DNA of 64,000 nt from an uncultured Bacteroidota bacterium (GCA_903863935.1 CAIPDV010000080.1:1-64000), one strand, 5' to 3'. Shown: positions 1-8,221, numbered from the stretch's first letter. Notes: generated by a model not told the origin, from the letters alone. A program made the numbers and translations.

Positions 1-14
1 CAAGCCTGGGGCTC

Positions 15-88
15 AGTAAGACTGAAGGTCCAAATAGGGGTATAGAACCCAATTCTATACGGGGCTTTGGTTCACCTTCAGTCTTACT
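15..88. repeat. Nested palindromic element
   Basis: Outer arms at 15-29 and 74-88 are a perfect 15-base inverted repeat (AGTAAGACTGAAGGT). Just inside, CCAAA at 30-34 can pair with TTTGG at 66-70. In the centre GTATAGAA (40-47) pairs with TTCTATAC (53-60). As single-stranded DNA or RNA it would fold into one long interrupted hairpin. There is no T-run, so a simple terminator is unlikely. It resembles a REP or MITE-like intergenic element; the family is not recognised. Confidence 0.75.
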
Positions 89-161
89 TAACCTTTCTCT
101 CAAAAATAATAATTCCCTAAATAAAGCGCAAACCTAAAGTACGGGGTTAGGAACAATGGTA

Positions 162-254
162 ATTTGCACGAAGGATTGCAGTAGAAAGCCCGCAGCTTGC
201 GAGGACTTGAAACGGAAAGCCTGACGGCTTGTTCATCAGCCGGCGTGCCCAAAT
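162..254. repeat. Intergenic element with short inverted ends
   Basis: The stretch begins ATTTGCACG and ends GCGTGCCCAAAT, whose reverse complement is ATTTGGGCACGC, so the ends are imperfect inverted repeats. It is more GC-rich than the surrounding bases and holds two similar phrases (GAAAGCCCG and GAAAGCCTG). It looks like a small mobile or REP-type intergenic repeat. Copy number elsewhere in the genome cannot be judged from this window. Confidence 0.45.
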
Positions 255-287
255 GAGTTAAAAGGGAAAAGTAGAAAGTTGGGGTAA

Positions 288-369
288 GATTGCTTCGCAA
301 AGCCTCGCAATGACGGGACTTTTGATTACTTATTAAAACAGATTCTTCGCTTCACTCAGAATGACAAAG
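288..369. repeat. Hairpin repeat unit, copy 1
   Basis: First of two adjacent copies, roughly 90 percent alike. Each unit contains two small hairpins: ATTGC...GCAAT followed by GAC, and ATTCT...AGAAT followed by GAC. The second copy is at 383-463. A related sequence with a different but still complementary stem lies inside a coding region at 33601-33631. Confidence 0.8.
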
Positions 370-382
370 TCATGGTAAAGAA

Positions 383-463
383 ATTGCTTCGCAAAGCCTC
401 GCAATGACACGACTTTCGATTCCTAATTAAAACAGATTCTTCGCTTCACTCAGAATGACAAAG
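383..463. repeat. Hairpin repeat unit, copy 2
   Basis: Second copy of the unit at 288-369, ending immediately downstream of the typA stop codon. Differences from copy 1 are scattered base changes (for example ACGAC for GGGAC and CTAATT for CTTATT), as expected for an old duplication or two independent insertions of one family. Confidence 0.8.
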
Positions 464-467
464 GAAT

Positions 468-2285
468 TTACGCTTCTATTTCCGAAACCATCTTCTCCTT
501 GCGTTTGCGCTCGTTTTCGTCTAACACAATTTTACGCATACGAATGCTCTTGGGAGTAACCTCTACATACTCGTCTTCCTGTATGTATTCAAGGGCCTCC
601 TCGAGCGAGAAAACAATTTTAGGGGCGAGAGCCACAGCGGTATCGCTGCCGCTGGCACGCATATTGGTAAGCTGTTTTGCCTTGCAAATGTTAATCACCA
701 GGTCGTCGGGGCGTATGTGTTCGCCAATAATTTGTCCGGCATACATTTCGTCTCCCGGGTCAACAAAAAATTTGCCGCGGTCTTGCAATTTATCAATAGA
801 GTAAGCAGTACCAACGCCTCTTTCCATGGCAATTAACACGCCTTCAATACGGCCGGGTATGTTGCCTTTGTAAGGCTGGTATTTATCGAAACGGTGGGCA
901 ATAATGGCTTCTCCTGCGGTGGCGGTAAGCATTTGGTTACGCAAACCAATAATTCCGCGCGACGGTATGTTGAATTCCAAATGCTGGTAATCGCCTTTAG
1001 GCTCCATCACCATCAGTTCGCCCTTGTGTTGGGTAACAATGTGTATGGCTTTGCTGGCTGCATCAAGCGGGCAGTCAACGGTGAGTACCTCATAAGGCTC
1101 GCATTTCACGCCTTCAATTTCTTTTACAATAACTTTCGGTTGGCCTACTTGCAACTCATAGCCTTCGCGGCGCATGGTCTCAATCAAAATAGACAAGTGC
1201 AATATACCGCGTCCGTATACGAGCAAAGCATCCGGCGAAGCGGTTTCTTCCACACGCAATGCAAGGTTCTTTTCGGTTTCGCGGAACAACCTTTCGCGCA
1301 CGTGGCGGGAGGTTACAAACTTGCCTTCCTTACCAAAAAACGGTGAGTTGTTAATGGTGAATAGCATATTCATGGTAGGCTCATCCACGTTGATGGTAGG
1401 AAGTCCTTCCGGGTTTTCAAAATCGGAAATAGTATCGCCGATGTCAAATTTTTCAATACCGAATACGGCGCAAATATCGCCTGCTTTTACCTGGTCGGTA
1501 CGTTTACGGCCTAATCCTTCAAAGGTGTATAGTTCTTTTACACGGCTCTTGTCAATCTTACCATCACGACGAATGATAGAAATTGGTTGGCCTTCTTTAA
1601 TCGTTCCTCTAAAAACCCTTCCAACCGCATTTTTGCCGGTGTAGGTAGAGTAATCGATAGAGGTGATTTGCATTTGAAGGGTTCCTTCATGCATTGGTGC
1701 AGCCGGGAAATATTCAATAATTTTATCTAATAACGGGGTGATATTCGTAGTGGGAACTTTCCAATCATCGGACATCCATCCGTTTTTGGAGGAACCATAT
1801 ATAACCGGGAAACCCAACTGGGCTTCGGTAGCTTCCAATTTGCAGAACAAATCAAATACGGCTTCGTGGGTTTCTTCTGGGGTACAGTTGGGCTTGTCTA
1901 CCTTATTTACAACCACAATGGCTTTCAAACCTCTTTCCAATGCTTTGGTAAGCACAAAACGGGTTTGAGGCATTGGGCCTTCAAAAGCATCTACCAATAA
2001 GAGAACACCGTCGGCCATATTCAATACACGTTCTACTTCACCACCAAAGTCACTGTGGCCGGGAGTATCAATAATATTGATTTTAACGTCTTTATAGTTT
2101 ACAGAAGCATTTTTGGAGAAAATGGTGATACCACGTTCGCGTTCCAAATCATTACTGTCCATAATTAGTTCACCTGATTCCTGATTGTCCCGGAAGAGGC
2201 TGCATTGTTTTAAGATCTTGTCTACCAGTGTTGTTTTACCGTGATCGACGTGGGCAATAATAGCGATGTTGCGAATAGAATTCAT
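468..2285 (-). CDS. typA: Ribosome-associated translational GTPase TypA/BipA
   Basis: A 605-residue member of the TypA/BipA family, which are EF-G-like GTPases that bind the 70S ribosome and support growth under stress and low temperature. The G domain is at the N terminus: AHVDHGKT at 11-18 (P loop), the RERGITI switch at about 49-55, DTPGH at 73-77 and NKVD at 127-130. Domain II and the EF-G-like domains III and V follow, and the BipA-specific C-terminal domain ends in a basic stretch. Length matches the family. The ATG start gives [18 protein letters not shown], as in homologues. The upstream spacer holds a TAnnTTTG-type promoter box and then the hairpin array; the 3' end abuts the repeat at 383-463. 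Confidence 0.97.
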   Translation of the reverse strand: MNSIRNIAIIAHVDHGKTTLVDKILKQCSLFRDNQESGELIMDSNDLERERGITIFSKNASVNYKDVKINIIDTPGHSDFGGEVERVLNMADGVLLLVDAFEGPMPQTRFVLTKALERGLKAIVVVNKVDKPNCTPEETHEAVFDLFCKLEATEAQLGFPVIYGSSKNGWMSDDWKVPTTNITPLLDKIIEYFPAAPMHEGTLQMQITSIDYSTYTGKNAVGRVFRGTIKEGQPISIIRRDGKIDKSRVKELYTFEGLGRKRTDQVKAGDICAVFGIEKFDIGDTISDFENPEGLPTINVDEPTMNMLFTINNSPFFGKEGKFVTSRHVRERLFRETEKNLALRVEETASPDALLVYGRGILHLSILIETMRREGYELQVGQPKVIVKEIEGVKCEPYEVLTVDCPLDAASKAIHIVTQHKGELMVMEPKGDYQHLEFNIPSRGIIGLRNQMLTATAGEAIIAHRFDKYQPYKGNIPGRIEGVLIAMERGVGTAYSIDKLQDRGKFFVDPGDEMYAGQIIGEHIRPDDLVINICKAKQLTNMRASGSDTAVALAPKIVFSLEEALEYIQEDEYVEVTPKSIRMRKIVLDENERKRKEKMVSEIEA

Positions 2286-2307
2286 ATAGGTTTTTTACAA
2301 AAGTTTG

Positions 2308-2315
2308 CAAAGGTA
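2308..2315 (-). promoter_or_regulatory. Probable typA promoter (-7 box)
   Basis: Read on the minus strand the bases are TACCTTTG, matching the Bacteroidetes -7 consensus TAnnTTTG. It lies 22 bases before the typA ATG. A TTG occurs 15 bases further upstream, slightly closer than the usual 19 or so, so the -33 element is uncertain. Confidence 0.45.
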
Positions 2316-2376
2316 CGATTAATTATGGTGCAATCGGTATTATAACCATTAATTAACCGTAAAATCGGTGAAAATG

Positions 2377-2711
2377 TAGGGGTTGACCCGTGTGTCAACC
2401 CTAATATTGGGTTTTGGGTTGTACGGGTTAACCCATGTGTCAACCCTAATATTGGGGTTTTTGGTTGGCACGTGGAGTATTAGGGTTGACACATGGGTCA
2501 ACCCTAACATTGGGGTTTTTGGTTGTACGGGTTAACCCGTGTGTCAAACCTAACATTGGGTTTTGGGTTGGCATGTGGTGTATTAGGGTTGACACATGGG
2601 TCAACCCCTACGGATTTGTGCACATCGGGTTGACACATGGGTCAACCCCTACATACCGTCAATTCGGGTTGACACATGTATTGGGTTTCGGGTTGACACA
2701 CGGGTCAACCC
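2377..2711. repeat. Array of seven hairpin repeats, stem arms TTGAC/GTCAA
   Basis: Seven copies of an 8-base-arm hairpin start at 2379, 2425, 2483, 2529, 2586, 2627 and 2690, plus a half copy at 2666-2677. The ideal form is GGGTTGAC, a six-base loop, then GTCAACCC. Read in one orientation (three copies on plus, four on minus) the loop is always CCATGT or CCGTGT. Early spacers share a phrase close to AACATTGGGGTTTTTGGTTG. Copies at 2425 and 2529 carry TTAAC in the left arm, giving one mismatch. The right end overlaps the stop codon of the next gene. Alternating orientation and similar spacers argue against CRISPR. The same loop recurs in the transposase gene at 5226-5972. Confidence 0.9.
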
Positions 2712-3830
2712 CTACGGATGTTGGGTGGCGGCGGCACTCAATTTACCGGAACTTTCGGCAATTAATGCAAGTGCCTCTTTTATGGTAATACGTGTCTCAT
2801 TTTTGTAGGCCACTACAAAAGGGCCGGGCAAACCGACGTTTTTAATTTTTTCGCGGTAATCAATGGCCGATTTCACATCCACAAATTGGCCGACTGAATA
2901 TCTATATACTCCATTATAAGCATTAATATAGAGTTTATCTCTCATATCATTCAAGATAACTGAATCTACAGGCATTTTTACGGCGGAGGCCATAATTTGG
3001 ACCCGTAAACAAACCAAGTCGCCGTTTACTTTAACCGGAGCTGTTGTAATGGATGCCGAGGTTTGTGTTACAACCGGAGTTGCTGTTTTACCTGCCGGAA
3101 CAAGAGTTTTGCTTGCAGGGGCCGGTATAGACGCCAGTAACGCATTGTTACGATCAATAATCCGTTGAAGTGCGGTATCGGGTTTGATTGCAGTTTGTTG
3201 AGGCACTGGTGTGCTCACCACAACTGGTGCAGAAGGTTTGCTTACTGTGTCAATAACCACCGCTTTAGCCGGCACTTTAACAACTAGTGGTGTACTGGGA
3301 GTATTAACTACAACAGGCTTTGCAGGTTGACTACTTTTTTCAGGTTTTAAAACAACTTGTTTTGGTTTTGGTGCAGCATTCTGTACCATAATATCACCTG
3401 GTTTGAATACGATGGTTGCATTACCATCACGTGTAGGGCAGGTAAATTGCGCCGACAAGGAATAATTCCCCAAAGCTTTTGCAGGGACTATTAAATGGTA
3501 TGACACTGTAAAGGCAGGATCTTCAGGCATCATTTCCCAATTGAAAGTTACTACAGTATCCGTTACAATGAAGTTCCCGCCATTCTTATCTCCTTCACTT
3601 GCCTTAAATCCTTTGGGAATAAACTCCTGTAATTTGGCGAATCCGCCTCTGTATCCTTTATTTATAACCAGTGTAACAGTTACGGCACTTCCCGGGGTTA
3701 TTATATCGGGATAAATATACCTTGTAAACTTTATTGAGTCAATATTTGCCTGAGCATTTGATTTGCCGGGCAAAAAAAAGACGATTAATAAAAGAATAAT
3801 TGTAGAAAAAAGAATAGTTGATTTTCTCAT
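2712..3830 (-). CDS. Exported protein with SPOR-like C-terminal domain
   Basis: A 372-residue protein with a clear signal peptide (residues 1-26, cleavage near SNA/QA). Residues about 30-145 look like a beta-sandwich adhesion-type domain (positions about 45-80 are rich in alternating hydrophobics). Residues 150-270 form a proline, valine and threonine-rich linker with repeated PVV and KP phrases. The last 100 residues (LVCLRVQIMAS..., YRYSVGQF, AIDYREKIKNVG, PGPFVVAY) resemble SPOR domains, which bind denuded peptidoglycan. Exact function is not recognised; a periplasmic or envelope role is inferred. The stop codon TAG is made by the conserved CCTACGG flank of the hairpin array, so the final few residues (AAATQHP) are probably repeat-derived. 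Confidence 0.8.
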   Translation of the reverse strand: MRKSTILFSTIILLLIVFFLPGKSNAQANIDSIKFTRYIYPDIITPGSAVTVTLVINKGYRGGFAKLQEFIPKGFKASEGDKNGGNFIVTDTVVTFNWEMMPEDPAFTVSYHLIVPAKALGNYSLSAQFTCPTRDGNATIVFKPGDIMVQNAAPKPKQVVLKPEKSSQPAKPVVVNTPSTPLVVKVPAKAVVIDTVSKPSAPVVVSTPVPQQTAIKPDTALQRIIDRNNALLASIPAPASKTLVPAGKTATPVVTQTSASITTAPVKVNGDLVCLRVQIMASAVKMPVDSVILNDMRDKLYINAYNGVYRYSVGQFVDVKSAIDYREKIKNVGLPGPFVVAYKNETRITIKEALALIAESSGKLSAAATQHP

Positions 3831-3874
3831 AGGCGCAATGTTAAAATTAACTTCAGTACTGCTAAGGGTAAGGT

Positions 3875-3882
3875 CAAATATA
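3875..3882 (-). promoter_or_regulatory. Probable promoter -7 box of the SPOR-like gene
   Basis: The minus-strand bases are TATATTTG, an exact match to TAnnTTTG, 44 bases before the ATG at 3830. No convincing TTTG at -33 was found. Confidence 0.4.
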
Positions 3883-3990
3883 CTATTTTTCTCATTGGGA
3901 ATTGTTCTTCTTTAAAATGAGACATCCTTTTCGAACCCAAAGAATATCCCTAAATTTTCAATTCTCAACTTTTAACTCTCAATTTCCTTT

Positions 3991-3998
3991 TACATTTG
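3991..3998 (+). promoter_or_regulatory. Probable kbl promoter (-7 box)
   Basis: TACATTTG matches TAnnTTTG exactly and lies 21 bases before the ATG at 4020. It overlaps the TTG at 3996, which argues that the longer reading frame beginning there is not translated and that 4020 is the true start. Confidence 0.5.
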
Positions 3999-4019
3999 CC
4001 ATCCAATAACACACACATC

Positions 4020-5213
4020 ATGTCAAACCAAGAGTTTTATACCAGCCTCCAAACAGAGTTAAAAAATATTGAAGAAGCAGGACTTTATAAACGCGAACGA
4101 ATTATTACAGGCCCACAGGGAGCAGATATAAAAGTCAGCACCGGACAGGAAGTAATTAACTTTTGTGCCAATAATTATTTGGGCTTGTCATCGCACCCAA
4201 AAGTAATTGCGGCTGCAAAAAATGTTTTAGATACTCATGGGTATGGAATGTCATCGGTGCGGTTTATTTGCGGCACGCAAGACATTCACAAAACCCTGGA
4301 AGAAAAAATTTCCAAATTCCTCGGCACAGAAGATACAATATTATATGCAGCCTGTTTTGATGCTAACGGCGGGGTTTTTGAACCACTTCTGGGAGAACAG
4401 GATGCCATCATTTCCGATGAACTGAACCATGCTTCAATTATTGACGGGGTTAGACTGTGCAAAGCAAAACGCTATCGCTACAAAAACTCCGATATGGAGG
4501 ATTTGGAAATACAACTGAAAGCCGCTTCAGGAGATAGATTTAAGATGATTGTAACCGATGGTGTTTTCTCAATGGATGGTTTTATTGCCAAACTGGATGA
4601 AATAGTAAAACTTGCAGAAAAATACAATGCACTCGTAATGGTGGATGATAGTCACGCTGTTGGTTTTGTTGGTAAAACAGGCCGTGGCACTCATGAATAT
4701 AATAACGTAATAGGGAAGATCGACATCATTACGGGCACCCTCGGAAAGGCTCTGGGTGGCGCAATGGGTGGCTACACAAGCGGTAAAAAAGAAGTGATTG
4801 ATATGCTTCGTCAACGGTCGAGGCCTTATTTATTTTCCAATTCACTTTCACCAGTAATAACTGGTGCAAGTATTGCCGTACTTGATTTATTGAGCAGCAC
4901 CACCGAATTGCAAGAAAGGGTAATGAATAATGCACTCTATTTCCGGGAAGGAATGACCAAAGCAGGATTTGATATTAGGCCTGGCGTTCATCCAATTGTA
5001 CCGGTTATGTTGTATGATGCCAAACTTGCACAATCAATGGCTAGCAAACTTCTTGATGAAGGTATTTATGTAATCGGATTCTTCTACCCTGTTGTTCCAA
5101 AAGACAAAGCCCGCATACGAGTACAGGTTTCGGCAGGACATACCAAAGCGCATTTAGATAAGGCCATTGCAGCATTTACCAAGGTTGGGAAAGAGTTGGG
5201 GGTGATAAAATAA
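4020..5213 (+). CDS. kbl: Glycine C-acetyltransferase (2-amino-3-ketobutyrate CoA ligase)
   Basis: A 397-residue pyridoxal-phosphate enzyme of the alpha-oxoamine synthase family. It cleaves 2-amino-3-ketobutyrate with CoA to glycine and acetyl-CoA, the second step of threonine breakdown. Visible signatures are the [10 protein letters not shown] segment near the N terminus, the [10 protein letters not shown] aspartate-histidine motif, and [12 protein letters not shown] with the Schiff-base lysine. Length equals typical Kbl. The partner threonine dehydrogenase (tdh), often adjacent, is not in this window. Other oxoamine synthases (BioF, SPT) are alternatives, but [10 protein letters not shown] and [11 protein letters not shown] fit Kbl better. 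The ATG at 4020 is preferred to a TTG at 3996 lying in the promoter box. Confidence 0.93.
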   Translation: MSNQEFYTSLQTELKNIEEAGLYKRERIITGPQGADIKVSTGQEVINFCANNYLGLSSHPKVIAAAKNVLDTHGYGMSSVRFICGTQDIHKTLEEKISKFLGTEDTILYAACFDANGGVFEPLLGEQDAIISDELNHASIIDGVRLCKAKRYRYKNSDMEDLEIQLKAASGDRFKMIVTDGVFSMDGFIAKLDEIVKLAEKYNALVMVDDSHAVGFVGKTGRGTHEYNNVIGKIDIITGTLGKALGGAMGGYTSGKKEVIDMLRQRSRPYLFSNSLSPVITGASIAVLDLLSSTTELQERVMNNALYFREGMTKAGFDIRPGVHPIVPVMLYDAKLAQSMASKLLDEGIYVIGFFYPVVPKDKARIRVQVSAGHTKAHLDKAIAAFTKVGKELGVIK

Positions 5214-5225
5214 ATGCGGGATTTA

Positions 5226-5972
5226 TTATTTTTTATTAAACATATCCACATCCCATTTTGCCGGATTCTTAATGATATAATTGGCAATTTCATTGTAAGA
5301 TTTTTCATCCCGGATGATATGTTCATAATAATTACGTTGCCACATTTTGCCATAAAATGGCCGCCAACCCGATGATTTTACGCCATGGATATATTCATTT
5401 GTGGTCATTGTTTTAAACCATTGTACCACCGCATGTAGGGGCGAACCCGTGTGTTCGCCCGATATTTGTTCGGGTGCATCGGTAGGGGCAGACCCATGTG
5501 TCTGCCCAAAATTCATATCGGATAATTCGTTTGAAACGGATGTTTCGTTTGAAACGGATGTTTCGTTTGAAACGGATGTTTCGTTTGAAACGGATGTTTC
5601 GTTTTCAGGGCGGACACGCAGGTCCGCCCCTACAATATCATTTGGGGAATTTTGGGGTGGGCGGACCCGCGTGTCCGCCCCAACCGGATCCGCCCCAACC
5701 GATATTCCCGTATTAATTACAATTGCATGAAAATGATTCGGCATTATTTGATATTCACCTAATTCAATATCCGGAAATTTTTCAGGAACTTTCTGCCACC
5801 ATTTCTCAATCATCATTCCCGCATCATTCAAAACCATTTCACCATTCTCAATTTTCCCAAATAAATCGACTCTGTTTTTTATACAAAAGGTAACAAAATA
5901 GGCACCTGATTTTGAATAATCATATCCTTTTAATCGGATAGAATGGCGGTTATGAATGGGACTATCTTTCAT
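5226..5972 (-). CDS. REP-associated tyrosine transposase (RAYT, Y1/IS200-like) with internal hairpin repeats
   Basis: A 248-residue Y1 transposase-like protein. Residues 11-33 (SIRLKGYDYSKSGAYFVTFC) match the usual N terminus of this group. The HUH metal-binding motif is NHFHAIV at 79-85. The catalytic tyrosine should be Tyr215 or Tyr216 in QRNYYEHIIRD. Such enzymes nick single-stranded REP hairpins and lack the usual IS200 ends. Between these motifs, residues about 91-175 are not ordinary transposase sequence: they are encoded by four hairpin repeats and an 18-base tandem repeat, all in frame, giving VGADTRVRP and NETSVS phrases. Residues from AVVQWFKTMTT onward return to the family pattern. 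It is probably intact, or was until recently; the insert sits at a known variable loop. Convergent with kbl and 32 bases downstream of recQ. Confidence 0.9.
   Translation of the reverse strand: MKDSPIHNRHSIRLKGYDYSKSGAYFVTFCIKNRVDLFGKIENGEMVLNDAGMMIEKWWQKVPEKFPDIELGEYQIMPNHFHAIVINTGISVGADPVGADTRVRPPQNSPNDIVGADLRVRPENETSVSNETSVSNETSVSNETSVSNELSDMNFGQTHGSAPTDAPEQISGEHTGSPLHAVVQWFKTMTTNEYIHGVKSSGWRPFYGKMWQRNYYEHIIRDEKSYNEIANYIIKNPAKWDVDMFNKK
5438..5460 (+). repeat. Hairpin repeat in RAYT gene (arms CGAAC/GTTCG)
   Basis: GGGCGAAC, loop CCGTGT, then GTTCGCCC, preceded by TAGG. It has the same loop and outer GGG/CCC and AC/GT pairs as the array at 2377-2711, but the three central stem pairs are CGA/TCG instead of TTG/CAA. 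Confidence 0.85.
5486..5507 (+). repeat. Hairpin repeat in RAYT gene (arms CAGAC/GTCTG)
   Basis: GGGCAGAC, loop CCATGT, then GTCTGCCC, preceded by TAGG. The central stem pairs are CAG/CTG, fully compensated. Translated on the minus strand it contributes GQTHGSAPT to the transposase. Confidence 0.85.
5526..5601. repeat. 18-base tandem repeat inside RAYT gene
   Basis: A little over four copies of TTCGTTTGAAACGGATGT run head to tail. The unit length is a multiple of three, so the frame is kept and the minus strand encodes four copies of the hexapeptide SNETSV. Each unit contains the short palindrome CGTTTGAAACG. Copy number is likely to vary between strains by slippage. Confidence 0.92.
5608..5629 (-). 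repeat. Hairpin repeat in RAYT gene (arms CGGAC/GTCCG, inverted)
   Basis: On the minus strand: GGGCGGAC, loop CTGCGT, GTCCGCCC, with TAGG in front. The loop departs from CCRTGT at two places. Together with the copies at 5438 and 5486, which face the other way, it brackets the 18-base tandem repeat. Confidence 0.85.
5659..5680 (+). repeat. Hairpin repeat in RAYT gene (arms CGGAC/GTCCG)
   Basis: GGGCGGAC, loop CCGCGT, GTCCGCCC. It is followed by CCAACCGGATCCGCCCCAACC, which looks like a degraded further half copy. On the minus strand the region reads VGADPVGADTRVRP. Confidence 0.85.
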
Positions 5973-6004
5973 TCATTTGAAAATGAAAAAACATTAATAT
6001 AGGT

Positions 6005-8221
6005 TTAATGCCCCATCTCGGCAATAAACTTAATCCGCATCAGGCGTAAGTCTGATTCTGAATAATCGTTTTCGCCGAGTTCTTGTAATGCATCTTCTAC
6101 CGAGTCTGTTTGTGATTCGCGGAAATAATCATACACTTCTTCCTGGCGTTCTTTATCGAGTACTTCATTAACGAAATAGCTAATGTCAACTTTAGTTCCG
6201 GAAGAAACAATACTTTCAATTTCTTCTATAAGTGCAGGCAATGTAAGCCCTTTGGCTCTTGCCATATTATCGAGGTTTACTTTGCGATCAATACTTTGAA
6301 TGATATAGACTTTTAAACCTGATTTATTTACGACTGATTTTACAATAATATCCTGAGGGCGTTCAATTTCATTTTCCTCTACGTACTTTGCAATTAATTC
6401 TACGAATGGTTTGCCGAACTTCTCTGCTTTATTTACACCAACTCCGGTAATCTTAGATAGTTCATCAATATTAATAGGATAGTGAGTTGCCATTTCCTCA
6501 AGTGATGTTTCCTGGAAAACAACAAACGGAGGTAATTTTAATTTTGCTGCGGTTGATTTAACAAGGTCTTTCAATAAGGTATACATAGTGGAATCAAGCG
6601 CATTTCCGCCTTTCCCACCTGCTCCTGCCATTACTATATCTTCTTCGTCATCATCAGCACCACCCGTATAGTCGTGGTCTTTGGTAAGCATGAGCGAATG
6701 AGGCTTCTTTAAAAATGCCCTTCCACTCTCACTTATTTTAAGTACTCCGTAAGTTTCAATATCCTTTATCAGGTAATCAAGTACCAAAGCCTGACGCACT
6801 ATTGCATTCCAGAATTTTTCTTCCTTTCCATTATCATTCCCTTCTCCAAAGTTTTCCAGTTTATCATGCTTATATGCCTTAACTGATGAACTCAGGTTCC
6901 CTGTGATTATATCTACAATATGCTTGGCTTTGAACTTTTCTTTGGTTTCGACAACTACTTCAAGGAGAAGTTCCATATCATCTTGCCCTTCAAACTTGGT
7001 TTTCGGATTAAGGCAGTTATCGCAAGCTCCACAATTTGGTGTGTTATATGTTTCACCGAAATAGTGCAGGAGCATTTTTCTGCGGCATACCGAACTCTCA
7101 GCAAAAGCTATAGTTTCCTGTATAAGCTGTCTTCCTATTTCCTGTTCAGATACCGGTTTATCTTTCAGGAATTTTTCTAGTTTCTTAACATCATCATAAC
7201 TATAGTAAGTAATACACTTACCCTCTCCACCATCACGGCCTGATCGTCCGGTTTCCTGATAATAACTCTCCAAACTCTTTGGAATATCATAGTGCAACAC
7301 ATAACGGATATCCGGTTTATCAATACCCATACCAAAGGCAATGGTCGCAACCATAACATCCACTTCCTCCATCAAAAATTTATCCTGAGTCTGGTCGCGT
7401 GTAGGTTTATCCATACCTGCATGATACGGCAACGCCTTAATTCCGTTTACTTGAAGAGTAGATGCAATTTCCTCCACCTTTTTACGGCTTAAGCAATATA
7501 TAATGCCTGATTTGCCTGTATGCTGGCGAACAAAACGAATAATTTCTTTTACGGTATCAACCTTTGGGCGTACCTCATAATACAGGTTGGCGCGATTAAA
7601 AGATGATTTGAAGATTTTAGCATCCTGTATTTCCAGGTTCTTCATAATATCCTCCTGAACCTTTGGTGTTGCAGTAGCAGTAAGTGCAATAATAGGCACC
7701 CTTCCTATTTGTTCAATAAGTGGGCGCAAACGGCGGTATTCCGGTCTGAAATCATGTCCCCATTCAGAAATACAATGCACCTCATCGATAGCGAAGAATG
7801 AAATATTAACTTTTTTAAAGAAAGCAACATTGGCTTCTTTAGATAATGATTCCGGGGCAACATATAATAACTTGGTAGCACCACTTATAACTTCTTCTTT
7901 AACTTTTGTTATCTGCGGCTTTGAGAGCGAGGAGTTCAAAAAGTGGGCAATACCTTTTTCAGTTCCAAAGGTGCGTAAGATATCCACCTGGTTCTTCATA
8001 AGGGCAATAAGCGGAGATACTACAATGGCAGTTCCTTCACTCAACAAAGCTGGCATTTGGTAGCAGAGTGACTTACCGCCGCCAGTTGGCATAATTACAA
8101 AGGTATCCTTACCTTCCAGAACATTCGTAATGATCTCTTCCTGTCTGTCTTTAAACTTGGAAAATCCAAAAAATTTCTTTAAATAATCTGTTAGTTCGTT
8201 TTCTTTAACCTTTCTGCCCAT
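6005..8221 (-). CDS. recQ: ATP-dependent DNA helicase RecQ
   Basis: A 738-residue 3'-5' superfamily 2 helicase acting in recombination and fork repair. Walker A is PTGGGKS at about 45-51, the DEVH box at 146-149, and the aromatic-rich loop CISEWGHDFRP follows. Motif VI is QETGRSGRD near 322-330. The RQC zinc site is visible as Cys379, Cys397, Cys400 and Cys403. After an acidic, glycine-rich linker (DDDEEDIVMAG) comes an HRDC domain at about 535-620. An extra C-terminal 100 residues beyond E. coli RecQ (609 residues) is usual in Bacteroidetes RecQ. The ATG start gives MGRKVKENEL; the gene diverges from the porin across 281 bases. Confidence 0.96.
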   Translation of the reverse strand: MGRKVKENELTDYLKKFFGFSKFKDRQEEIITNVLEGKDTFVIMPTGGGKSLCYQMPALLSEGTAIVVSPLIALMKNQVDILRTFGTEKGIAHFLNSSLSKPQITKVKEEVISGATKLLYVAPESLSKEANVAFFKKVNISFFAIDEVHCISEWGHDFRPEYRRLRPLIEQIGRVPIIALTATATPKVQEDIMKNLEIQDAKIFKSSFNRANLYYEVRPKVDTVKEIIRFVRQHTGKSGIIYCLSRKKVEEIASTLQVNGIKALPYHAGMDKPTRDQTQDKFLMEEVDVMVATIAFGMGIDKPDIRYVLHYDIPKSLESYYQETGRSGRDGGEGKCITYYSYDDVKKLEKFLKDKPVSEQEIGRQLIQETIAFAESSVCRRKMLLHYFGETYNTPNCGACDNCLNPKTKFEGQDDMELLLEVVVETKEKFKAKHIVDIITGNLSSSVKAYKHDKLENFGEGNDNGKEEKFWNAIVRQALVLDYLIKDIETYGVLKISESGRAFLKKPHSLMLTKDHDYTGGADDDEEDIVMAGAGGKGGNALDSTMYTLLKDLVKSTAAKLKLPPFVVFQETSLEEMATHYPINIDELSKITGVGVNKAEKFGKPFVELIAKYVEENEIERPQDIIVKSVVNKSGLKVYIIQSIDRKVNLDNMARAKGLTLPALIEEIESIVSSGTKVDISYFVNEVLDKERQEEVYDYFRESQTDSVEDALQELGENDYSESDLRLMRIKFIAEMGH

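Larger units (their letters stand above)
1..467. other. Gene-free repeat region downstream of typA
   Basis: I see no credible gene here. The stretch is filled by three kinds of repeat, each listed separately: a nested palindrome near the left edge (15-88), an element bounded by short inverted ends (162-254), and two near-identical copies of an 80-base unit (288-369 and 383-463) that ends five bases before the typA stop codon. The 66-codon open frame on the minus strand lies wholly in these repeats and looks accidental. Confidence 0.7.

Noticed and set aside
2377-2711. CRISPR array
   Set aside because: The units alternate in orientation, are themselves perfect hairpins of 22 bases, and the spacers resemble each other; no cas genes are near.
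2465-2808. Plus-strand open frames with repeated VDTWVNPY phrases
   Set aside because: They are translations of the hairpin array and run into the 3' end of a better supported gene on the other strand.
5401-5730. Plus-strand open frames opposite the transposase
   Set aside because: They consist of the repeats and tandem units only and lack any family pattern; the minus strand frame has clear RAYT motifs.
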